From IMG/VR virus record IMGVR_UViG_3300025133_000447, positions 1 to 29,852 of that record: a DNA stretch of 29,852 nt; one strand, 5' to 3'. The notes beneath the pieces are model-generated. The model was not told the DNA's origin. It worked only from the letters and a program-made list of their open reading frames with translations, and searched no databases. Below, in pieces: positions 1 through 8,700 of the stretch. Each line of letters begins with the position of its first letter. Positions within the stretch are counted from its first letter, which is position 1. This DNA comes from a virus. The translations under genes were made by a program, and so were the position numbers.

Positions 1-2
1 AT

Positions 3-1088
3 AAAGTTTTTACACATAACGGAAGTAGTTATACTGACGTTACACTAGAAGCACAATCCCCTGCGGGAACTTCCTTCTCCATTCTCGGGGCATCAAGTCA
101 TTATTTATATTTAGGTAATGATGCAAAGTTTGATATGGCTATATTTGATGTTGATACTGCTGGAAGTTTAGGAGCATTAACATGGCAATATTATAATGGA
201 AGTGCTTGGACAACATTTGTCCCAGCTTCTGGTAGATATGAGATAGACCCAGACGATGATGAGGGAGGTCAATATGATTTCTCAGAAGATGGTGCAGAAA
301 TATTCCCCGCTAACTTACTTAGTGATTGGGCAACAGATGCAATAAATAGTGAAACCAAATATTGGGTTCGAGTAAGTACTGCTAGTGTTACCACTGCCCC
401 TACAATAAAACGTATACAAATGAGACCTTATGCAGCTTACTGTACGACTAAGGACGTATATAATTTAATGCAATTGAATAATGTTCTTAGTGGTACTGAC
501 TTTACAAGTTCTACTGTTCCAAGTAAAGCTACAGTAGAACAATATATAATGGAAGCTCAGTCTTATATTGATATGCAAACAAGAAAATCGTGGCGACCGA
601 ATTATGTGGCAGATGAATACCACCAATTTAATTTAAATGGTTTCAAACTTGACCGACCAGATGCATATAAAATAATAGATTTAAAGGTATGGAATGGTGC
701 TAATTGGGATTCTAAAAGGAATGGAAGAACTAAAGACTTCTTTTTGGTTTATGATACAAACATGATTCACTTTTCTAGATATTTCTTATTACCAGCTAGG
801 TTTACCTCTTATAATGCTCCTGTTTGGAGATGGGGTGGTGGAGAATTTACAATGCCTGTAAAAGTAACCTATCTATGTGGAAGAGATATACAAACTGATG
901 TCAGACAAGGTGGGATGGTTCAAGACATAACTAAAATGATTGCGGCTACTGAAATAACAAAGAACGCTGATTTTGGTGGTTCTGTAGTTAGTGGTATGGA
1001 TAGATATGACATAGGAAGTAAAATTTCTGGTTGGCAATCTAATATAGACGACACTATTGACAGTTTAAGAGCTTTTGAGGTGTTTTAA
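3..1088 (+). CDS. Putative head-tail connector / virion protein (5' partial)
   Basis: The reading frame is open from the first bases of the window, so the gene begins outside it; the first internal ATG (135) is not needed as a start. The visible N-terminal part is beta-rich with aromatic and glycine turns (WQYYNGSAW, then YWVRV), a pattern common in phage virion proteins. The C-terminal part, from about the CTTKDVYNLM segment onward, has a helical stretch with YIMEAQSYID followed by TRKSW, which resembles gp6/gp15-type head-tail connector proteins. It ends in a TAATG overlap with the next gene, which looks like a tail terminator. That position, upstream of the tail tube, fits a connector or neck protein. 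The family call is inference from sequence flavour and gene order; the beta-rich N-terminal region could instead be a decoration domain. Confidence 0.6.
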   Translation, partial: KVFTHNGSSYTDVTLEAQSPAGTSFSILGASSHYLYLGNDAKFDMAIFDVDTAGSLGALTWQYYNGSAWTTFVPASGRYEIDPDDDEGGQYDFSEDGAEIFPANLLSDWATDAINSETKYWVRVSTASVTTAPTIKRIQMRPYAAYCTTKDVYNLMQLNNVLSGTDFTSSTVPSKATVEQYIMEAQSYIDMQTRKSWRPNYVADEYHQFNLNGFKLDRPDAYKIIDLKVWNGANWDSKRNGRTKDFFLVYDTNMIHFSRYFLLPARFTSYNAPVWRWGGGEFTMPVKVTYLCGRDIQTDVRQGGMVQDITKMIAATEITKNADFGGSVVSGMDRYDIGSKISGWQSNIDDTIDSLRAFEVF

Positions 1089-1528
1089 TGCCAACGGAGC
1101 CAATACCAATAGATGCTATAATGTCAGACCTAAACAGTCAGTGGAATGCATCTAATGTAACAAAACCTACACTGACTACTGTGAATGGTGATAATCAGCC
1201 ATTTAGATTTGATTTAAATGTGGGTGACCATCTTATAGGACGTACAGGTTCCCCAGCTTTAGTTGAAACCCCAATAGGGAATAGGAAGTATGGTAACAGA
1301 GTCTTTAATATTGAAATAGAATTATATACATTGACTAGTAGACAACGATTATATAATTTAATGCGGGAAGTTAGAAAAATTATTCATGCAAGAATGCATT
1401 CGTTGACTAATTTTCAAAGACAAACTTTCCAAAATTTTTCAGAAGAAGTATCTGAGCAAGCTAATATGTGGACAGGTACAATATCAATACAATTAGAAAA
1501 CAATGGGGTTTTATTAGAAACTACGTAA
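1088..1528 (+). CDS. Putative tail terminator / tail completion protein
   Basis: A 146-residue protein whose start overlaps the previous stop (TAATG) with a GAGGTG ribosome binding site just upstream. The middle of the protein (RVFNIEIELYTL) is a beta strand segment followed by a helix rich in arginine (RQRLYNLMREVRKIIHAR) and a last beta segment (MWTGTISIQLE). This alternation and size fit tail terminator proteins of long-tailed phages, which cap the tail tube and join it to the head. Its place between a connector-like gene and the major tail gene is the main support. No catalytic motif is expected or seen. Confidence 0.5.
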   Translation: MPTEPIPIDAIMSDLNSQWNASNVTKPTLTTVNGDNQPFRFDLNVGDHLIGRTGSPALVETPIGNRKYGNRVFNIEIELYTLTSRQRLYNLMREVRKIIHARMHSLTNFQRQTFQNFSEEVSEQANMWTGTISIQLENNGVLLETT

Positions 1529-1545
1529 AAATGTAGTATAATATA
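1527..1545 (+). promoter_or_regulatory. Promoter-like element (TATAAT box) before major tail gene
   Basis: The gap between the tail terminator candidate and the major tail gene contains TATAAT at 1537-1542 inside the string TAGTATAATATA (1534-1545), preceded by AAAAATG. No good TTGACA-like -35 box is seen 17 bases upstream. The same 12 bases recur at 25020-25031. The transcription start would fall near 1549, leaving a short leader that includes the GGAGG ribosome binding site at 1563-1567. This suggests a promoter for the tail genes, possibly read by the phage sigma-like factor. Confidence 0.5.
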
Positions 1546-1574
1546 TAATAGGACTAATTACGGAGGACTTAAAT

Positions 1575-3437
1575 ATGGGCGTATATAGAAGCGACCAAGC
1601 ACAATTAACATTCGCTGCTGAAGCAGCACAAGGAGGAGACCCTGAATTAATGCAGGGTGAGGCAGAAACATCTTCTGCAGGTTCAACTACTTTAAGTGCA
1701 TCCTTTAATGCTGGGTCTAGAAGTATTACAGTAGCCAGTGCAAGTAATTTTGTTGCTGGGTCTTTTATTAGAATAGGTACTGTTGAAGGTACTTATGCTG
1801 AAACTAAAACTGAACACGAAGTAAGACGAATTGAATCTATTGATGGAACAACTTTCCATTTAGACAGACCTACGGCTTTTTATCACGCAGCTTCTGATGA
1901 CGGTTCAGCCACAGAAGTGATAGAGGTAAAAGGTATTGGTAATGAGTCTACCGCTGAAGGAGACAATGGTAAATTTATAACATTTATTCCGGGTATTTAT
2001 GAAACTATAGATACACCAGACCCAGAGATGAGTATTGAAGGTAGAAGATTCCTTAGTACACAATCTAAAAGAAATTTTTCAGTAGCCTATTCAGGACAAC
2101 AAGTTCTAACAGGTTCCGTAAGTAACATTATTTTACTAAATGGTTGGGCGTTAAGATTTCCGATTGGCTCTGTAACTACTACTGCTTCAGCATATGCAAC
2201 AGACACTATATTATTAAGTGCAACAGCTAAAAAAGGTGATGTTTTTGTTGTAGTAGATGGAACTGATGCAGACAACTTAGCTGTGGGAGATTATCTCCAA
2301 ATTAGTGGTAGCTCTTCAGACCCAACAGATGGCTCATATTCAGAAATACGAAGAATTGTAACACGTACACTAGATGAAACTAAGATATCTGGTAGTGCTT
2401 CAGGCAATAATGTATTAAAATTAAATTACCCACTTCAGTTTGAACATGTAGATAATTCGGTAGTAAATGAAGTTGCTCACAGTAGTAGTATAGTTTACAC
2501 TCATGTAATAGATGAAACAACTGACTTAGACACAGTAACATGGCATGTACATATGAAAGACAGTACAGAAAACAGTAGTTACGATTTTGACAGAAGATAT
2601 GTGGGAGGTATGATTGGTTCATCTACTATATCAGCTGAAGAGGGCGGAATGCTTACAATGTCTTGGGATAGTGTGAACTTTATAAATATGGTTCACAACC
2701 AAAGAAACCAAGAGACAGTAGCAGCTAGTTCAAATGATTTGTATTATGGAGCTAGTCCAACTGCTAATATGCCTAGATTTGGCTTTATGCAAACAATTGA
2801 TACAGATGATGTAGGAATGCCAAGTCATGCTTCTACAGTTACTAATGCACATGATGGTACTGGATATCCAAACACACAACCTTATTACTTTTCTGAAGGT
2901 ACAATAAAGTTTTTTGGGCAAGAGTTTGCTAGGATACGAAGTTTTGCATTATCTATTTCTAATGGTGAGGAGCCTAGATATTATATTGGTAAACAAGGTA
3001 AAAGAGCACGAGGACCTTATGAAATAAAAGAAGGACCTAGAGAGTACTCTATGTCAGCTTCTGTAGCATTACCAGACGCTAGTGTAGCAGCTGATGCTGC
3101 TGTTGGAGCAACTGGGCAACAATCAGGGGCATTAGAGTTATTCAAACAATTATTGCTTGAGGGTGATTATGGGCATAACGATTATAAAAAAGGATTTACT
3201 GCGACCTTAAAGTTTGAACGTGATACAAATGATTACATAATAATAGATATACCGGGGTCTGCTGCAGGAGCCGCAGGAACACCAACTGCAACTTCGCATG
3301 AGTTGAATAGTCAAGGAATATTTATAAACACTGCAGGACATTCAATAACTGGAGACAATCCATTTCAAGTAGATTTGGATATGATATTCAGAAGTTTAAA
3401 GATAACAATAGTGGATAATTTACCAGTATATCCATAA
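1575..3437 (+). CDS. Major tail protein (tail tube) with added beta domains
   Basis: A 620-residue protein with a strong GGAGG ribosome binding site. It is identified as the probable tail tube subunit because it lies directly upstream of a frameshifted tail chaperone pair and a tape measure gene, the standard siphovirus order. It is long for a tube protein. Two beta-rich segments (about residues 40-105 and 213-290) share a pattern of N-[AG]-x-SITV, F-V-A-G-x-F-I-R-I, then an R-R-I turn, which resembles repeats in the 1265-residue tail protein downstream. These may be surface-exposed inserted domains on a core tube fold. No transmembrane segment or enzyme motif was seen. The alternative is a separate sheath-like or fibrous structural protein, but only one candidate for the tube exists here. 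Confidence 0.6.
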   Translation: MGVYRSDQAQLTFAAEAAQGGDPELMQGEAETSSAGSTTLSASFNAGSRSITVASASNFVAGSFIRIGTVEGTYAETKTEHEVRRIESIDGTTFHLDRPTAFYHAASDDGSATEVIEVKGIGNESTAEGDNGKFITFIPGIYETIDTPDPEMSIEGRRFLSTQSKRNFSVAYSGQQVLTGSVSNIILLNGWALRFPIGSVTTTASAYATDTILLSATAKKGDVFVVVDGTDADNLAVGDYLQISGSSSDPTDGSYSEIRRIVTRTLDETKISGSASGNNVLKLNYPLQFEHVDNSVVNEVAHSSSIVYTHVIDETTDLDTVTWHVHMKDSTENSSYDFDRRYVGGMIGSSTISAEEGGMLTMSWDSVNFINMVHNQRNQETVAASSNDLYYGASPTANMPRFGFMQTIDTDDVGMPSHASTVTNAHDGTGYPNTQPYYFSEGTIKFFGQEFARIRSFALSISNGEEPRYYIGKQGKRARGPYEIKEGPREYSMSASVALPDASVAADAAVGATGQQSGALELFKQLLLEGDYGHNDYKKGFTATLKFERDTNDYIIIDIPGSAAGAAGTPTATSHELNSQGIFINTAGHSITGDNPFQVDLDMIFRSLKITIVDNLPVYP

Positions 3438-3458
3438 ACAATAGAATAAGGAGGCTGT

Positions 3459-3839
3459 ATGGCTGAGAATAGTAAAGTAAAAAGTTTTGATGTTTCAAAG
3501 TATAGAATTGCTACAGGAACAGAGAAACGTAAAGTTATTATAGAAGAAACGGGAGATGAGTTTGAAGTTACTGTAAAACAGTTATCTTGGGCTAAGAGAA
3601 ATCAAATGGTTTCAAGATGTTTACAGTTAGGAACAAATGGTCAAAACAGTTTTGATGGGGACCTTTATATTAGAGAGTGTTTAAAACAAATGATTGTAGA
3701 CGCTCCATGGGGGGTTACTAACGAAACTTTTTTGTCTACTATTGATAGTAGATTAGGGTCAGCTCTTGAGAAACTAGTACCAAATGCTTTTGGTGAAGAA
3801 TCCCCAGTAGCTGCTCCGAATGATATAAAAAAAGGGTAA
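3459..3839 (+). CDS. Tail assembly chaperone, short form (gpG-like)
   Basis: A 126-residue protein with an AAGGAGG ribosome binding site upstream. It lies between the major tail protein and the tape measure protein, where lambda G and its relatives sit. The protein is soluble and mixed alpha/beta, with KRKVIIEETGDEFEVTVKQL near the N terminus and a helical C-terminal half. Such proteins coat the tape measure protein during tail assembly and are absent from the finished particle. Its last codons contain a run of seven A residues followed by GGG and the stop, where a fraction of ribosomes would shift frame to make the longer form. The sequence itself gives no domain signature, so the call depends on position plus the frameshift signature. 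Confidence 0.75.
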   Translation: MAENSKVKSFDVSKYRIATGTEKRKVIIEETGDEFEVTVKQLSWAKRNQMVSRCLQLGTNGQNSFDGDLYIRECLKQMIVDAPWGVTNETFLSTIDSRLGSALEKLVPNAFGEESPVAAPNDIKKG

Positions 3840-4063
3840 AGGCTTTCTGGGCAGGGACGGGTGATATAACACAAAAAGAGTCCCTCCTGTATAATTACTG
3901 GACAGTAATGCTCCAATTATTGAAACTAGGATTAGACTGGGAAGCCATAATGCAAATGACGGAGGCAGAAATTAATATAGTTTTAGGAGTTGAAATGGCA
4001 ATAAGAGATAAACAAAATGAGGCTGAAGCTAGGTCTATGGCAGGCTCAGGGGGGTCTTTCTAA
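3459..4063 (+). CDS. Tail assembly chaperone, frameshifted long form (gpGT-like)
   Basis: The product of a -1 ribosomal frameshift. The short form is read to Lys125, the ribosome slips back one base at A-AAA-AAA (3827-3833), and translation continues in the -1 frame from 3833 to the TAA at 4061-4063, giving about 201 residues (125 + 76). The extension reads RVKAFWAGTGDITQ and later LGLDWEAIMQMTEAEINIVL, a helical, conserved-looking segment with no suitable start codon near its beginning. The -1 frame is closed upstream by a TGA at 3821-3823, so the shift must fall in the short window containing the slippery run. This matches the lambda G/GT arrangement, in which the T extension binds the tail tube protein while G binds the tape measure. 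Confidence 0.82.
3827..3833 (+). promoter_or_regulatory. Programmed -1 frameshift slippery site
   Basis: The bases read A-AAA-AAA in the frame of the short chaperone, a canonical X-XXY-YYZ slippery heptamer, followed by GGG and the zero-frame stop TAA at 3837-3839. A possible downstream stimulatory stem pairs AGGGAC (3853-3858) with GTCCCT (3880-3885) across a 21-base loop. It begins about 19 bases after the slip site, farther than usual, so its role is uncertain. Confidence 0.8.
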
Positions 4064-4064
4064 C

Positions 4065-5264
4065 ATGTTATTTACGGCAGGGGCTATTAGAATGGCAGTT
4101 GATGTATTATCTGGAGGTGTGGGTGCTGCTGCAGGTGCTTCAATGGGTTCCGGGGGTTCAAGCGAATCACCACCAGACCAATCTAGAGGATTTATTAAGT
4201 CTTCTTTAGACGCAGGTAAAAAAATAAAAGACATGGCTGGGTATGGGAAACAACTAGTTAATAAACGACTAGGTGTTTTAGGAATTAATTTATCTTTAGG
4301 TGCTATATTAAAACAATCACAGATATTTACAGGTGTAATGGGGTCCCTATTCCAAATTTTAGGGGCTTTTGTGGACATAGCGTTAGCACCGTTAATGCCT
4401 CTTTTTGCACGTGGGTTACAAGCATTAGCTGGTAAGCTACCAGATATGTTTGAATTAGTAGCAAAAGTAGAAAATTATATAAAAAGCATTTGGGCTGAAG
4501 CTAATGGAGACTGGGCAGGTTTTATAGGTATGCTTGTTAGCAGAAGTCTATCTATAGCTACTCGCAAAACTCTGGAAAACTTATGGGATAACTCCATGGG
4601 AAGCTCCAACTTCTGGGTAAAAGTTCTGAAAAATGCAACACCAGCAAATGTGTTACAAAATATACTAAAATCTGAAACCGTAAAGAATTTGTGGAAGGGT
4701 TTTGCAGACGGAATAGACGAGGACTTTAAAAGATGGTTAGACCAAAACTTTTTAATTACCCCAATAATGGGAGTTATTGATGCGATTAAAAACAGCTTTT
4801 CAGGACTCATTATATCAATTAAAGAAAAGTTTGGAATAGATACACGTTCGGACGTACAAAAACAAATAGTTGCCCGTCCACGATTTAGTATCGGTAGTCA
4901 AGAAATGGAAGAATTTGGTTCTCCATATGGACCAAACAGTGGTTTTAACAGAGGTGTAGTCACAACCCCAGCTCTTAACATGTTTGACGACAGTAAAAGC
5001 TTTTGGGAAAGTCTTAAAGATGCAGCAGTTGCTGCCACAGATTCTTCATTGCTTAAATCCATCCCTATTCTAGGACAGATGGCATCGGCTCCAACAGTAG
5101 CTAAATTTGTTGTAGAAAGTGGTACTGAGGTTTATGAAACTGTTTTTGATTATGGGAGCAGAACAAAAAACCAAGACACTATAGATTTTTTTATAAATCC
5201 GGGTGGGTTTAGGAGTTACTTTGACGATGTAGTAGGTCAAATGAAAGGATTTATGGGGCATTAA
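4065..5264 (+). CDS. Putative short tail tape measure protein
   Basis: About 399 residues from ATG 4065. I chose this start because it follows the chaperone extension stop by one base and has a purine-rich AGGGGGG ribosome binding site about nine bases upstream; the frame stays open to an ATG at 4017, which would overlap the chaperone. The protein is rich in Gly/Ala/Ser near the N terminus (GAAAGASMGSGG) and has a long hydrophobic helical stretch (SLFQILGAFVDIALAPLMPL), a typical tape measure feature thought to help DNA entry through the membrane. Its position after the G/GT pair is diagnostic. At 0.15 nm per residue, the usual tape measure scale, it predicts a tail near 60 nm, short for a siphovirus. 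Confidence 0.68.
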   Translation: MLFTAGAIRMAVDVLSGGVGAAAGASMGSGGSSESPPDQSRGFIKSSLDAGKKIKDMAGYGKQLVNKRLGVLGINLSLGAILKQSQIFTGVMGSLFQILGAFVDIALAPLMPLFARGLQALAGKLPDMFELVAKVENYIKSIWAEANGDWAGFIGMLVSRSLSIATRKTLENLWDNSMGSSNFWVKVLKNATPANVLQNILKSETVKNLWKGFADGIDEDFKRWLDQNFLITPIMGVIDAIKNSFSGLIISIKEKFGIDTRSDVQKQIVARPRFSIGSQEMEEFGSPYGPNSGFNRGVVTTPALNMFDDSKSFWESLKDAAVAATDSSLLKSIPILGQMASAPTVAKFVVESGTEVYETVFDYGSRTKNQDTIDFFINPGGFRSYFDDVVGQMKGFMGH

Positions 5265-5266
5265 TT

Positions 5267-5797
5267 ATGGATACTCCTTTATCGGTATTATTAAGAGACA
5301 ATTCTCATGAAAACGCTACAGTTAGATTGGCTTTAAAGGCAGACCAATTGAGCATATCGGCTTCTAGAACTCCTTTACAGGTCCCTATTGCTGGGGCATC
5401 CCCTATTATATTTGACCTTGGAATGAGTCGTCCTAGTATTACAGTTTCAGGTATTATAGACAATACGGGTACAGACCCAACACAAACTACAGATAATGCT
5501 TTTTATCAAATGGAACTACTAACTATAGGAAGTCAAAGTTATTATGTTCCTTATAAAAACTATTTAGAAGATAAATTATTAACTTGGTCTACTATGGGTG
5601 GTTCAGATTTACAACTTGAAGTAGGTAATGCAACTACATCAGACTATACTGTTGGTTCAACTACAGCAGTTACAGGCGGGGGGGTTTATAGAGTGGCTTT
5701 ATCGCAATTTCAATTTAGTCAATTACCTGCCTTAGAAGACCGTTGGCAGTACAGTCTTCAATTTGTCTCTGAGTGGAGAGATGGGGTAAATAACTAA
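5267..5797 (+). CDS. Putative distal tail / baseplate protein
   Basis: A 176-residue beta-rich protein placed directly after the tape measure gene and before the large tail fibre-like protein, the position of distal tail (Dit) or hub proteins. The stretch IIFDLGMSRPSITVSGII resembles the N-terminal beta strands of tail hub proteins that pack against the tube. It contains YYVPYKNYLEDKLLTWSTM, and ends with a strand rich in aromatic residues (WQYSLQFVSEW). Only two bases separate it from the tape measure stop. It has no enzyme motif. The call is by gene order and fold flavour only. Confidence 0.5.
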   Translation: MDTPLSVLLRDNSHENATVRLALKADQLSISASRTPLQVPIAGASPIIFDLGMSRPSITVSGIIDNTGTDPTQTTDNAFYQMELLTIGSQSYYVPYKNYLEDKLLTWSTMGGSDLQLEVGNATTSDYTVGSTTAVTGGGVYRVALSQFQFSQLPALEDRWQYSLQFVSEWRDGVNN

Positions 5798-5798
5798 A

Positions 5799-8700
5799 AT
5801 GGCTATAAATTCAACAGTAGCATATTGGAATGGTAGTAAATGGGTGGAACTAACGACCGTCCGTAGTGCTAAATTTGCGGCAACTTTAAATGAAGCTTTA
5901 GACACAAGTGAGACTGCTATAGATGTGTCATCAGTAGCTGAAATGAGGACAGGTCAAAATATCAAGATTGATAATGAGCCCATGACAATTTCAGCTATTA
6001 GTACTAGTGCAAATACTATTACTGTTACACGAGGAACAGCTACCACACTAGGAGCTGTTATTGATGAAACCTTAGATGCCAGTGAAGAGTCAATAGATGT
6101 CACAGATACTACTGAAATGTTTGTAAATCAAGTTTTACAAGTAGATAATGAATACTTAACGGTTACAGCAGTAAATAGTATAACTAACATTACTGTAACT
6201 AGAGGTGGAGGTTCTGGAGCAGCCACTCACAGTAATCAAGCTACTATTCTTGATAGAACTACAGTAGCGGCAACTCATTCAAGTGGAGCATCTATTTTTT
6301 ATGGAAGTTCAGACCTAATTGATATGCGTCTTAAACATACATTAAATAGGACACAAACAGCTAGAGTCACACTTAGAAATGGGTCGAAAAACCCTTTAGG
6401 AATTAATGCTACTCAAGCGGCGGGTTTATATAACAATACTTTAGGCGATTTTACACCAATTAAAATCTTCGATACTAATTCAGGACAACTATATTTTTAT
6501 GGTTTAACTTTATCTTATAATGAAGTGCACAACCCTTTGTATGGAATGGTAGCTGAAATAGAAGCCGAAGATTTTTTAACCGAAATTAAAGCCATACCTA
6601 CAAAAGGAATAACAGCTTTTGAGGTTGATACAAGTGGGAATTTATATGACGCTATAGCAACAACAAATGGTAAGATATCATCAACAGTAGGAAGAGTAAA
6701 GGGTGGTTGGTTCGGAGCAGGTCCTAATGTATGGGATGATGAAGTAGCTGCTCGTGGGGGTCTTATAAAATCTCTTTTGACCGAACACTCTATTAATAAT
6801 TTAACACATCCCGGAAATGCAAATTCGGGGGATTCTAGATTTACTGAATCTATAGCTAAATTTAGAGAAGATGAAATACTAAATGTTAGTAAATCTAAAA
6901 AATCTGTATTAGGTTTAATTGAAGATATAGCTAAAACAGACCCCCACAATGCTGTAACAAACGCTTCAGAATTTGGGTTTGACTTTTATGTAGACCCTAA
7001 TTTTACATCAACTGTATCGACAACAGCCAGACCAACTTCATATTTTAATTACTTTAAAAGAGGATATCGTCCAAATTCTAATCCGGGTGCCTATGGATTA
7101 AGTTTAGTTATGCCTAACCGACACTCAATTGGTTCAAATGGAAGATTTAGGACAACAGGACAACAAAAAGCTGTTAGTGGGACTTTAGGGTTTAGAAGAC
7201 CTAAGAGTGAAAATTATACAGCAGCCGCTGTAAGTTATTCTAAAGTTTCAACTGCTGACAAAGGAGCAGGGACAGTCACAGGGGATGAAAGAATTTTTGA
7301 GATGTTAGTAGTAGATACATTTGCTTTAAATCATGCTAACAACTTTAGATGGCGTGGTTCAGATGGATATAGAATTAGTGGTGGAGTGCAAGGCACAGAC
7401 AGCTCAGAAAACTTATCTTACTATATAGGTACGATAACAGCTGATGTTGGTACTAGTGCTACCACTATAACCGTAGCTGATAATACTAGTATGTATGTTG
7501 GGGCTTATTTATGTTGGTCACCAATTACAACGGGTTCAGCAGAGCAAATGGAAGTCACAGCTGTAAATAGTAATGGGACTGATATTACTGTGCAGAGAGC
7601 TAAAAATGGGACTTTAGCAGATGACGCTAAAACAACTGGGGATAATATTTACTTAATGGATGCCGCAAAACTACAGTTTATAAGTTATGCGGATTCCGCC
7701 GCCTTATCAGGTTCTGAAACTGCGTATGTTTTAGTATCAGATATACCATCCCATATAATGAATAACACTACTGTTTGGGGAGAAAATGCTGTTTTAATAG
7801 GTGAGGCAACAGGATATACTTTTCAAATAAAATCTAGACCCCACTTAGATTATGGTGTTAGAAGAGTTTTAAATTTTTCTGTAGGTTCTGAAACTAAAGA
7901 TGATACGATTAGAGAACGTGTTGTGGCAGCACTATTGAACAGGTCTGTTAATACAGCCACTAGAGGTAGTGCAACAGTATATAATGAGCCAACAACCTAC
8001 TTTGATAATGTACCATCAGCAGTTTCAACCCCAAGTGGGTTTAGTCAAACTATAACTTTTGGTAATACAGAATTATCAGGGGAAATCGAATATAACTTAA
8101 ATGCTTCTGATACAGATATTATAGTATCTGATACAACTGGAATGTATGTAGGGCAACAATTATTAGTTGATTCTGAAAAAATGACTATAAGTTCTATAAA
8201 AAATCTTACTCAGCTAACTGTTAGTAGAGGGGCTGCAAGTACGTCAGCTGATACACATGATGGAAGTAGTACAGCTAAAAAGATTTATGATAGTAATGTT
8301 AACCCCGTTAATTATGGATTTACTATCGGAATGACTGTAAATGAATTAGATGCTAGTAGCAACCCTACAGCTACCTTTGGTTATGTTTCAGCGGTCTCAT
8401 CTACCCAAGTTACAGTTGTTTGGAATGTTGGTAGTGCTAGCACATCATCAACATTACGTTATTATGTACCAACTAGAGCTGGGGACATTTGTAAAGTTAA
8501 GGATAATTCAGTTGGTATGGATTCTAATTTCATCATAACTGGGGTTACTTACACAGAAGGTCCGGGAATGTCAATGACTGATTACGAATTAGTAAAAGCA
8601 GACAGTCTTCAAGAAGGGGGTTCTGCAGAAATAGGGTTTATTCCACAAATAGCAGATAAACTTGAAGATGAAGAGGAAGCTGAATTTAAAGAAGCAATGT

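Noticed and set aside
2380-2921. Reverse-strand frames with many Cys, His and Leu
   Set aside because: They are antisense to the major tail gene and their composition is what AT-rich antisense of a beta-rich protein gives.
4017-4064. Upstream start for the tape measure gene
   Set aside because: It would overlap the frameshifted chaperone extension by 47 bases, while ATG 4065 has a good ribosome binding site and follows the chaperone stop by one base.
6515-6949. 144-residue open frame on the reverse strand
   Set aside because: It lies wholly inside the 1265-residue tail gene and has no ribosome binding site or family pattern. All other genes are on the + strand.
8350-8538. 62-residue + strand frame
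   Set aside because: It is nested in the S74 tail gene in another frame, with no signs of independent coding.
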